From NCBI GenBank assembly GCA_014529385.2, contig CM043952.1, forward strand, positions 67,692,370-67,756,369: a DNA stretch of 64,000 bases, given 5' to 3'. Positions 44,731-55,816 of this stretch are shown in pieces. The notes under the pieces are model-generated. The model was not told where the DNA came from and searched no databases. It saw only the letters and a list, made by a program, of their open reading frames with translations. Position 1 is the first letter of the stretch. Each line of letters opens with the position of its first letter. A program made the translations under genes and the position numbers. The stretch is from Adiantum capillus-veneris. Taxonomy: Eukaryota > Streptophyta > Polypodiopsida > Polypodiales > Pteridaceae.

Positions 44731-45160
44731 AAGCCAAGCTCACTCTAAACAATTAATTTTCATCCTAGTGTTAATAAATTAATTCCTAAGTCTAAGGTAT
44801 GTATGTGTATGCATGTGCATGGGCATGTAAGTGCATGTGTATGTATGCTCATGTATGGACATAAATGACCCATATCCATGGACCCATATTTTATAGAATA
44901 ATTGACTATGAGCATGGGGGCACTACATGAGGTGTACACTCTCATAAGCCAAGCTCACTCTAAACAATTAATTTTCATCCTAGTGTTAATAAATTAATTC
45001 CTAAGTCTAAGGTATGTATGTGTATGCATGTGCATGGGTACGTATGTGCATGTGTATGTTTGTCCATGTATGGACATAAATGACCCATAGCCATGGATCC
45101 ATCTTTTATAGAATATTTGACTATGAGCATGGGGGCACTACATGAGGTGTATCACCTAAA
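44731..45160. repeat. 215-bp tandem duplication (copy 2)
   Basis: Units start at 44731 and 44946 (AAGCCAAGCTCACTC), as at 14471. Confidence 0.95.
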
Positions 45161-46053
45161 AGGGTAAAGAGAGACACCTCTAATGCCTAAGTGGGAGCTT
45201 GTGACACCCCTACACATGATTTTATCAAGAGGGGGCTATCTAGGGAGGTATGGGGATGATTTGGACAACAAGGAACCAAACTCAATATAGAGGGCATTCC
45301 CACTCAGTTTTACACACACTTGGGAGAAGGGAGCTCTGCTCTTGTGGCAAACAACTTGGTGATTACCGCATCAAAGCTTTGAGAGATCAATAACTCCAAA
45401 TCATATCTGGGTAATGTAGATATATTATTAATCTCTTCTCTCAATTGAAATCCTTTCCAATTGCTGCCATATTATTATTCAAATGGAATCCTTCCAATTA
45501 CTACCATATTATTATTCAATTGGAACCCTTTCCAATTGCTACTTTATTATCAAATGCTATTATCTTATTTAATTATCCTCAATTGGAAATCAACAATCAT
45601 TATACCTTTTTTATGGTAATTTCTCTACATTACAAAGTAATGAAGGTCTCACTGCTCGATTCCATAATCAACTGTGTTGACTGCATGCAGGTTTTTCATC
45701 AATGTAACCTAGATGCTTGCACGAACTAGCTAATCATATTCAAGAATTTTTTTTGAATAAAATGATGGATTCATTAGGAGAAACTTGGACTCAATTTTGG
45801 GCCCTGTAAGAAACGCCAACTCAGCATAGAGAGAGGTAATTATGAAAAATGCATAAGTTTTTTTTGGAATTCTATTTCTCATAGTGCATACATAAAAGTT
45901 TGCTCAATCACTTAAATGCATGCTCTTACATAATGCTTTTCAAGATCCCAACTTAAGTGTACACAAAAATCCATGTCTATGAATCTTAATGAGTGATGCG
46001 ATGTGTGATGAGAGAAAACACATAAGTGTTGTTTTCAAACTACAAAAATAATA
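45161..46053. other. Non-coding stretch (copy 2)
   Basis: Equivalent of 14901-15793, including the ~44-bp AATTG-rich direct repeats near 45440-45550. Confidence 0.55.
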
Positions 46054-46364
46054 CCACGGATGCATCCGGAACGTCCAAAAACCTTAAGATAGCTTTAAAA
46101 TGCTGAAATTTGACGTCAAGGGCCTCTATTCGCTTGGTATTGATCTGATGCGCTTGGTATTGATCTGATGAGGCCCAGGCTTAAAATGCTATATCTTGAG
46201 CTAGAGCGAATAGAGGCCCTTGATGTCAGATTTCAGCGTTTTAAAGAGCTATCTTAAGGTTTTTGGACATTTCGGATATCAAGCGAATAGAGGCTCTTGA
46301 CGTCAGATTTCAGCGTTTTAAAGAGCTATCTTAAGGTTTTTGGACGTTTCGGATGCATCCGTGG
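46054..46364. mobile_element. Foldback element 1, copy 2
   Basis: Same structure as 15794-16104: one left arm and two right-arm copies, ends CCACGGATGCATCCG and its complement. No differences noticed. Confidence 0.75.
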
Positions 46365-49300
46365 GCTTAAAAAATGCTATATCTTAATCCTAGGGCCTCA
46401 TGAGGTTAGAACCAAGTGAATAGAGGTCCCAGAGACCCCTCAAGGGCCTAAATTTGCTTGGTTCTGACTCCTTCATAGTCTTAAATAGTATTTGTCAATC
46501 ACTATCAAGTACAATCTGTTCGAATTTAAATTGTGAGTACTTCATAAAAGGGTGATTGATGCTTGTGCGAGATGCACAAGTACAAGTACTTCACTTTATA
46601 GGATAGCAATAGCGGGTCATAGAAAGGCGTTCGGCGCTTGTGCAAGATGTCATTATCAAGCGCCTTACTTTTCTGATGATAGTGACAATTTGACCAAAAT
46701 GGTTTTCATGGACATTTTCAAAATGAGAAAAAAAGTTTTTTCTACGGAACGTTAGCCTTCTACGTATTGGCTAAGGAGCATTCTCTCACTAGAGCTAAAA
46801 TGCCCAAAAATGAGTCCATTTCTTTCCTAATGGTTCTTGCAAGTAGATATAAGTGATTAATCATGTGATTAATGTATAGTTTATAACGCATGTTTATCAT
46901 AAGATAATGGAAGGATTAAGCAAGCATATGTTTTTGGTTTGTTGTGTTGAATAACCATAAATGTTTGGAATTAAAACACTTATAATCATTTACCCTACTT
47001 CCATTGGATTCTTATACTTTAGCTTACAACTTCTCAAGTTAAGTTAAGTATCTACTAGTAGTGGGAATGGCACCGAAGAGAACTCTCTATGGTGGATCAC
47101 ACGATCACGAAGATGGAACCAGTGTGATGGTCAAGGTAAAGGAAAGGCCTTGATGAACGAAGATGTGCCACTTATCCCACGAAGTGATGTTATTGCTCAA
47201 GAACATGTAGGAAACTTCTTTTTTGTTCAATGCATCATGAGCAATTAGGAAGGAGAAAACTAACTAAACATTGGGTCAATTTTAATTCAAAACCACATCA
47301 ATTGAACTTGTTACCTTTCTTTAAGTTGTAATAATATGGAAGGATTGTTTGAGGATATACTGTCTGAACTAGGAAAGATTGCCTAGTAGGAAAACTCTCG
47401 AACCTTCTTCATTTAGATCCTATACAGATATAGTCAAAAATGCCTTTGATATCCAAGGAGGAGGGCTTAGCAGAGTGAACGCTAAATCAGTGCATATGGG
47501 TGCACACAATTTAGTTGTATGGACAACTAAAGACACCAAGAGCTATAAACTCTCACCAAGAAGAGTAAACTCTTTGGGTTGGGATATTTTAATGAAGAAG
47601 GAACATATGCTCTTTTTCTTCTATAAAAGATTGTTTTGGTGTCGCTTTTATCACGTTTGAAGGATTTTTTAAACAAACTTGTGATGGAAACCATAAAAAG
47701 GAACTTCGTGTATGAACAATCATGTTGTAGTGATTAGAAAACAAGCAAGAAAGTGTGACTCTGGAGTGTCAGTTAAGGATGGGTGGTCTCAATTAGTCAA
47801 GAAACTCTCCGCTCCTCACGGATAGAAGAAGCGACACTAGAGACTCATTTTGACAAGAGTTGAGAAGTCCGAATATTGTGCACAATAGCACATCCCTATC
47901 TTGGTGCATAATCAGTGTCGCATGTGTTAGTCGCTGCTAACATTCCCTCCCACCTAAATTGGCACACGTTCTTGTGTGCAGCTGAAGCAAAGCACAAAGA
48001 CATGGTAGAAAACACGTCCATGGAGGAATATTGAGTTGCAAAAAATAAAACAAGTAATGAGTATCAAAGGTCAACAAAGATAAATAAAACATGAAGTATA
48101 ATGAAAGATAATGCAAAGTGAATGTTTGCTTCTAAAAGATGGTTTCATCGTAGCCAAAAACTAAACAACATAAACAAAAAGACACCTAAACTAACATGAA
48201 GATTAAACCACTAGAAAATCCAGATTTATGCATGTGACACAAACAATCAATTATGACCCTAGGCTACTGCAAGTTCAGAAACCTATTAGCCTAAAAACCA
48301 TATGATCAATCTTAAAAAATTATCCAAGTCTATCATGTCTATGGGCCATAAAGAATCTCCTAATCAATTAGTACACTGTCACTTTAGCTTGTTGAAGCTC
48401 ATGAAGATTTTTTTTAAATTTCATAGAAAAAATTAAAGCACATCACAAGGCTACCACCCCAAGGAAAGTCTAGCTACAACTCTCGGCTCCTTGAACCCTC
48501 AAGAAGGTGTTCCAAGAATCTACTAGCCTACCAAGGTGATGGCTAACCACATCAACCTAGGGCATCGGTTTAGGGCCTTAAACAAGCAAGTCAAGGTGAT
48601 TCCCCTCGCTTGCCAAGTGCCAATAAGGCGCTAGGCCTCACATGGAGACAAACTTAACATAGAAATTTCCTTTTCATGTGTCTAGTAGAATTTGTGCTAC
48701 TCTTTTTAGACACCTTGATTCCTTTTATTTGCAAGCCAAGCTTCTTGAAGCTAAGTGTTAAAAAACACAATCTACAAAAGCTATTTATTGAAAGCCAAGA
48801 AAAACACACAAAAAACATGATTGAAAACCTAAAGCTAGGGTCTCAAATACCCAAATATATCAAAGAAAAAAAACCCTAGGGAAAAAAAGTGCCTTTGGTT
48901 ATGCACATTATCATCTAGGATAGCAAATGTATGCACATACACATAAAAGTAAGAGAGAAAATGCTTCTATAATGGCTCATTTTACAATGTTAAAACCTCT
49001 CATGTATAATTCAAGCTTGATTAATCTCTAGCTCAAACAAAATGTGCACTTTAAAACAAACCATGAGCTAGAAATAATGCAATCTTGAATCAATATGAAG
49101 TGACTCTTGAAAGCCAAATTTTACATCTCTAAAGCTTTCCAAAAAAAATTGGCTAGCAACTAGCTCACATGCGTCCGGTGGCGCCCGGTGGGCAGCATAG
49201 CATGATAACATGGCACCCGCTATGGGGGGTCAAATCCCATGCAAAAATTTGTGAAAGAAAGGGAGGAGAGCACCAACGGCATCGTTGGTGCCCCTCCTAA

Positions 49301-50049
49301 GGGGTGCATCGTATAATGCTTGGCATTCAAGGCAGGACCATAACGAGGAGGTGCTTCACATGCAAGAGGAGAGTCAAAGATAGAAAGGGGAGAGCCAAAA
49401 ATAGAAAATGTGGTCTCACACTCCCATAAGGGGCCAGTCTTTTCTAGCTTCAAGGGTTTTTTTTTTTGGGAGAAAGAGAGAAGAAGGAGGGAGAGGCCCC
49501 ACAAGAGCTCCAGGGACATTTTTTTTGGCGGAATGTAGATTGAGAAGGAGGATCCAACGGAAAATAAGGAGGGGTGTTGAAAGCTTCTTTGAGCCAACAA
49601 AGGCAAAAAGGTCTTTGGGCTCGTGTTGTTTGTGGAGAGTTGCTTGAGGCAAAATCAGGCATCATCAGAGCCTTTTGATGCTCGTTGTGCGGGAGTCGAT
49701 GGAGTCATGTGATAGAAAAGAATTCCTAGGGTTGTAATAGGTATTTTCTATCAATAATTGAAAGGAACCATAGCCAAGTTTTTTGTCATCTCCTTCCCCT
49801 ATCGCCCCCTTCTTGTCTTTGCTCTGTCCTCGCTGTGACTGGTGCCGGTTTGAGAAGTGTGTGCCTCCCCAGACATATGGCGTGAGTGTGAGAGAGAAAG
49901 CGAGAGTGGTTTGTGTGTGTGGAAGCTGTTAACAGGCGAAGTTAGTGCGGTGTATTGTCAAATGTTAGTGCAAGGGTGTTGTGCATACAATCGCGTGCAT
50001 GATTTGTAGGCAAAATTGTCGAGTTTTGAAGGTGAACTCTAGTGAATTG
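46365..50049. other. Non-coding stretch left of copia (copy 2)
   Basis: Equivalent of 16105-19790. It includes the PPT/LTR-start candidate on the minus strand (PPT 47943-47955, LTR start at 47942). Several small differences from copy 1 lie here, for example one T fewer near 46963, extra A near 49145 and a CT deletion near 49645. Confidence 0.5.
47925..47955 (-). promoter_or_regulatory. Candidate polypurine tract and LTR start (copy 2)
   Basis: Minus strand AGGTGGGAGGGAA followed by TGTTAGCAGCGACTAACA, unchanged from copy 1. Confidence 0.4.
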
Positions 50050-50311
50050 TGCTAGGTTTAGTGGCCATGTGGCCGACCGCCCATCACTAACTGCTACTCA
50101 CCCTAAGTGTATAGCTATACACTTGTGTGATCCATTAACACAAAGTAGAGTGTGTATTGTGCCTAAGTGCATAAGATACAGAAGAAAGAAAGGGGGCACA
50201 TAGTTTGTGTTGGCTCTCCCCCTCCAACCTGTGTGTGTGGCTATGGTGGTGTGTGTGAATCAGTGTGCATATTTATCTTCCTCTCCCACTGTCTCTCCCT
50301 CCTCTCCTTCA
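50050..50311 (+). repeat. Copia 5' LTR (copy 2)
   Basis: Near its end copy 1 reads CTGTGCTCCCGGCTCCTCTCC while copy 2 has CTGTCTCTCCCTCCTCTCC, two bases shorter and with clustered changes. Confidence 0.9.
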
Positions 50312-50313
50312 TC

Positions 50314-50320
50314 TGGTGAG
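50314..50320 (+). promoter_or_regulatory. Copia PBS remnant with 4-bp deletion (copy 2)
   Basis: TGGTGAG, where copy 1 has TGGTATCAGAG; ATCA is missing, so pairing with the tRNA-iMet primer would be disrupted. Confidence 0.85.
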
Positions 50321-51463
50321 TTGTTTCATTCCCAAAATCGCTTTTACGTGCACACATGCACTATCAAGAGTGCAAGCAATGTTCCAACTTTGACATCGGC
50401 AAATTCAACATTCGGAGAGCATTTCCATCTGGTGTCCTTGGGTTTTACCCCCCTTTTGGAGCCATTCATGCCATCAAAAATCTCATTCGAGCTACAATTT
50501 AGGAGCTGCACTTTTTAACTCTCTTTCGATAGTTTGTGCTGTAGAGCTTCCATAGCCATTACAGGTACCATTGTTGCACTATCTTCCATCTATGAGAGCC
50601 CACGGCTCATTCGGGAGTGTATGGCCTCTTTTGGAGTGGCCTCATACACACACATAGAGTGGGAGTTTGACGGAATTCTCTTCTTCAACTACAGGTACAG
50701 ATACAGGTACATGTACAAGTACATAGAGTGACTTGGTTAGCTTCCTCTGTGCTTCTCGGCCTCAATTTGGCTTTGGCTATGACATTGGCATCTACTCATA
50801 GGCTACAGGTTTCAGTGCTTGCAATATTTTGGTTCTAGTGGGAGCAAATTGTTTAATGCGTACATGCATATGTTGGCACTTTTGAAAAATTTTGAGCTCT
50901 TTTAAGAGCAGTTTGACTCCTCGCATGGATATTTATTTGCATGCACATGCTTTTGGCGCCTGTTTGAGCATCATGATAGACTTGTACATCTTTGTGGATA
51001 CTGCGATTGTACGCTTTTGTGGAGCCATCTTTTGGCTGGGACTGCATTTCCGAGACTTGGTTTGGATGATAGCCATTTTTGACGCTTGCCTATACATTTT
51101 GCTACATAACCTATGTTGTTGAGGGTCGATAGCGTGAGGTTTTCATTAAGCTAGTGTATTCTCAAATGTGGAGTTACCTTTGGTGATACAGGTAGCTGGA
51201 GCATCCCTTACGAGGCCTCGCCATAGGACATATATAGAGTGGTATAGGTGCTTTTGACGCCGAGTTGGCGGTCTATGGTCAGTTTGACAGTTTATGCACC
51301 TCAATTAATCTCTATGCAGTGTGCTTTTGAGAGGCATTGCCCTCTTTTATTCTTTGTGAGTGACATATTTGGTCATTTTGTCTCATATTTTGGTTGACAC
51401 AGTCCTAAATACAAAGAAGACTTTGTTGAAATTTTCCCAGAATCTTTTGGTAGTTTTGTCATC
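50321..51463 (+). other. Copia leader (copy 2)
   Basis: Equivalent of 20068-21210, with one base lost near 50767 and one gained near 51200. No gene seen. Confidence 0.6.
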
Positions 51464-52378
51464 ATGTCTACTAGCAAAGACCGTTACATTTATGACATAA
51501 ATAAGTTTGATGCTACTAATTTTCAGGTTTGGAAGAACCAAATGCATGATGACTTGTCCAAAACAAGCAAAAGTTGCCTATTGCCTATGTGGCTAGAATT
51601 GAAGATATGCACATGAATTAGTTTCAGTTGGAGGAGCTTAATGAGCTATGCAGGTCTACGATTAGATTTCACCTTGGTGAGTTCGTGTACTTTTTAGTGC
51701 TAGGACGCGAAATTGCTCATGCTTTATGGAAGAAATTATGTGACACTTACAAAAAGGATACGGCTAGCAATAAGTTTTCATGATGCAAAAACTTTTTAAC
51801 CTTCCTATGAAGGAGTCAACTAGTGTTTCCGGCCATATCAATGATTTTGATTCTCCTTTTTACCAGGTTTGTGCATAGCGCATGACCATTGATGATGAGA
51901 TGAAAGCAATCTTTTGTATTTGTTCGTTGCTACCCTCTTGCGATATATTTTGCACAGCTATTAGTAACTCTGCTCCTAATAGTAAGCTAAAATACGATGA
52001 TTTCACTAGTGCACTTTTATCAGAGGAGATGCATCACAAGACCATGAATAGCTTGCATTATGGTGAAGCTCAGTATGTGTAAAGGGATGATAAGCAACGT
52101 AAGGGCTGTTCTTGCAACGTGAGTCCAAGAAAGAGGGAAATAGAGATGCATCAAAGGGTAGATCAAAGTTTCATGGTCGGTACAATGTTCAATGCCATTA
52201 TTGCAATAAATTTGGTGACATAAAGAAGGATTGCTATACTTGAAAGCGTGACAAATAGAAGGGCAAAGTTAAAGGCAAAGATCATGATGATAAAGAGAAG
52301 AAATTGAAGAGTTCAGTTAAGATTGAGGAATTGAACATAGTTCAAGATGAGAGTGATGCGCAAAGAAATTAATATGTT
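51464..52378 (+). pseudogene. Copia gag, broken (copy 2)
   Basis: Starts at ATG 51464. It carries the same frameshift, stops and His-to-Asp zinc-knuckle change as copy 1, plus one Asp-to-Tyr change near residue 7 and one Pro-to-Leu change in the 51882-52082 piece. Confidence 0.85.
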
Positions 52379-52490
52379 GATTGAAAAATTATGATTACTT
52401 TTATGATGCACATGAAACTCTATCTTTGCAGAGTTCTATGCCAGATGATTTCTTTTATATGCACATGAAACTCTATCTCTACAGAGTTCT

Positions 52491-53408
52491 ATGCTAGCTG
52501 AACTCCTTGTTAATGGTGAAGTATCCCATACATGGATTCTTGATTCGGGTGCTTCGTTGCATGTCACACCTCATAGGCATTGGTTTATTACATACGAGGA
52601 AACCATTGGCTCTTTTACACTTGGTGATAGTTACTCTTGTGACATTGTTGGCGTAGGTGATATTGCCATGGTTATGGAAAATAAGGTGAAGTTTATCATC
52701 CATAATGTGCGTCATGTTCTAGCCTTGACATGCAATCTGATTTTGGTTGGACGTCTTGATGACTTGGGTTACAAAGTCACTTTTAATCAGCAGTCTTGGT
52801 GTGTTTTTGCAAAGGGTCATCTTATTATAGCCCATGGTTCTATAGTTGGTTCACTTTATCCTCTTTATGTATTTAAAAAAAACAACGTTCTTTCTGTAAC
52901 CGAGTTGCCAATCTTTGCTTTGTGGCATAGCTGGTTGGGACATATGCCAAATAAGGGAATGGAGACACTCTCTTGTTTGGGCTACTTATCGTCTTTGTCA
53001 TTTTTTGATTTTACCTTTTGTGAGCACTATCAATATGGAAAGAAAACATGGACACATCATATACATTCTTTTGACAAAGAAAGAAAACCCTTAGAGCTTG
53101 TGCATAGTGATTTATGTGGGCATATGCCTTCTAAATCTCATGGTGATGCATCCTATGTTACATTCATTGACGATGCAACACGGCATGTTTGGGTCTATGC
53201 CATGAAGTCTAAAGATGAGACCTTTTCTTGCTTCAAGAAGTTCTTATCTAGTGTTGAAACTCAATCTGAACATAACTTGAAAGCTTTGCACTTAGACAAT
53301 GGTGGAGAATATGTCTCCAAAGAGTTTACAAACTTTTTTTCAATTAGGGGAATTAAGTGTGAGTTTACAACTCCTTATACCCCTGCACAAAATGGTGTTT
53401 CAGAATGA
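52491..53408 (+). pseudogene. Copia protease and integrase frame (copy 2)
   Basis: The 305-residue translation is identical to copy 1, including the Tyr in the zinc motif and the TGA directly after the catalytic Glu. Confidence 0.9.
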
Positions 53409-53893
53409 ATGAATAGGACCATCCAAGAGCGGATTTTTTCTATGCTATCACACATGCTAATTTACCGTAAGCGTTTTGGGCTAAAGCATTATACACAGAT
53501 GTATACTTGATCAATAGATCACCACATGATTCATTACAATTTTGTGTACCTTTGGAGTTATGGTCAGGACATAAATTGTCTTATCAAAAGCTCCGCACAT
53601 TTGGCTCTGAAGCTTATGCACATGTACCCAAGGATTTGCGTGCTAAGCTAGATCCTAAGTCCAGGAAATGCATCTTCATTGGCTATCATTGTAGATGATC
53701 AACTTTGCTATTGTTTATGGAATCCGGAAATTCAATCAGTGATCCGTAGCAGTGATGTTTTCTTTAATGAGACTAAGATGCTTAGACAACCAGTGAAAGA
53801 GGTTGAATTTTGGAAAGTGACATTTTTTGATGTATCACCTCTTGTCTAGATAGCTCTCGAGCCACTTACTACACAGGCTAGTAGGAATTTTGA
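53409..53893 (+). pseudogene. Copia integrase C-terminal region (copy 2)
   Basis: Same broken tail as 23156-23640, with the 53507-53698 frame unchanged. Confidence 0.8.
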
Positions 53894-53932
53894 TTAGCCA
53901 CAAAGATATCAAAGAGTCTCACATCCGCCAGA

Positions 53933-54643
53933 ATGTTTTGTTCCAAGCGTGGATTTTTTTTGCTGACACATAGTGGTGAGCCTTCTTGTTACAAAGAGGC
54001 TATGCTAGCCAATGATAAGGTTCAAATGGAACATGCTATAGAGAGGGAGCTGTACAATATTGCAAAGAACAAAATATGGGAACTTGTTTCATTGCTAAAA
54101 GTTAGGAAAGCATTGCCTTGTAAATGGGTTTACAAGAAGAAGATTGACAATTACAAAGCACATTTAGTGGCCAAAGGTTTCAAGCAAGAATATGGTGTTG
54201 ATATCCACGAAATATTTTCTCCAATGGTCAAGATGACCACACTAAGAATGCTGCTTGCTTTGGTTGCCACTGAAGATATGGAGCTTGATCAAATGGATGT
54301 CATTACAACTTTCTTACATGGTGATCTCGAGGAAGAGATTCATATGCATCAACCTAAATGGTTTGTGCTAAAGGGCAACAAACATTTGGTCTGTAATCTT
54401 CTAAAAAGTCTCTATGGCTTGAAGCAATCATCCAGACAATGGTATTAAAAGTTTGCTACATTTATGCGTTCCCTACACTATAAGCACATTAGTGAGGATC
54501 CATGTCTTTACGTGAAAAGACAACCCAATGGACAACTTATTATGTTATCTTTTATGTAGATGACATGCTTATTGCTGCTCATTCCAAGAAGAACATCGCT
54601 GATGTGAAAACCAAGCTAAAAAACAATAAAAGATTTGGGTGAA
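53933..54643 (+). pseudogene. Copia reverse transcriptase (copy 2)
   Basis: Same 171-residue frame with one Thr-to-Met change (residue 32), ending at the same TAA. The YVDD box lies in another frame at about 54553-54564. Confidence 0.88.
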
Positions 54644-55485
54644 ACCAATCGCATTTTGGGTATGCGCATTACTTGTGACCGTAAGAAGAGGCTGTTGTAC
54701 CTTTCTCAAAAAGCATATGTGCACAGGGTTCTTAATCGTTTCAACATGCAGAAGGGGAAGGCTTTGAGTACTCCATTGCCTGCTTATTTGAAACTTAGCA
54801 AGAACGACTGTCCCAAATTTGTCAAGGAAAAAGCTGTAATGGCTAAGGTTTCTTATGCTTCAGCTTGTGGTAGTCTCATGTGTGCCATGGTGGCTACAAG
54901 ACGTGACATTGCACATGCAGTGGAATTTGTCAGCAGATTTATGTCTAACCCTGGTAAAAGCATTGGGATGTTGTCAAGTCGATTCTCAGATACTTGAGTG
55001 GCACTGCAGATAGACAATTACGCTATGGTCGTGGAGAGTCATCCATTCAAGGATTTGTAGACAATGATTATGCAGGCTGTGTTGATAGTCATAAATCAAC
55101 AACAGGTTGGATTTACACGTTTGCTGTTCTGTTATTTCTTGGAGATCCGTTCTTCAAGACTATACATCCATTTCTATCATAGAGGCAGAGTATGTTGCAT
55201 TGAGTGAGGCATGCAAAAAAGCTATTTGGCTTGTTCACCTAGTGAAAGATATTGGATTGAAGTAGTGTATACCAGTTCTTCATTGTGATAGACAGTCAGA
55301 GTGCTATTTCCTTGGATAAAAATCTAGTGCTCCATTCTAGAATAAAACACGTTGATGTGTGTTATCACTTCAATTGTGAATGCCTGGCAAACAAGATCCC
55401 TGATTTAGAGAAGATTCCTACTCAGAGAACACAGTGGATGCACTCACCTAAGTGTTTCCAACCATCAATTTTAGCATTGTTGTGA
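54635..55485 (+). pseudogene. Copia RT end and RNase H (copy 2)
   Basis: 54635-54997 differs from copy 1 by one Glu-to-Lys change. The RNase H frame is cut short at 55182 by a 1-nt deletion near 55125 (GCTGTTCTG against GCTAGTTCTG), a lesion absent from copy 1. Confidence 0.85.
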
Positions 55486-55559
55486 GTTGATGGGCAATGG
55501 GAGAAGTGTGGTATTCTTCCATTCTTATGGTCTCCCACGTTGGCCATCAAGTGGGATAA

Positions 55560-55816
55560 TGTTAGGTTTAATGGCCATGTGTCCGACTTCGCATCACTAA
55601 CTGCTACTAACCCTAAGTGTACAACTATACAATTGTGTGAGCCACTAACACAATATAGAGTGTGTATTGCACCTAAGTGCATAAGATAGAGAAGAAAGAA
55701 AGGGGACACACAGTGTGTGAGAGCTCTCCCCTCCAACGTGTGTGTGTGGCTATGGTGGTGTGTGTGTGTGCGTATTCATCTTCCTCTTCCGTTGTGCTCC
55801 CGGCTCCTCTCCTTCA
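55560..55816 (+). repeat. Copia 3' LTR (copy 2)
   Basis: Same as 25308-25564; no difference noticed. Confidence 0.93.

Larger units (their letters stand above)
50050..55816 (+). mobile_element. Ty1/copia retrotransposon, dead (copy 2)
   Basis: The same insertion as 19791-25564, with the same flanks (AATTG, GATTG) and the same inherited stops. Additional private damage: altered bases near the 5' LTR end, a 4-bp deletion in the PBS, and a 1-nt deletion in RNase H. Confidence 0.95.
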
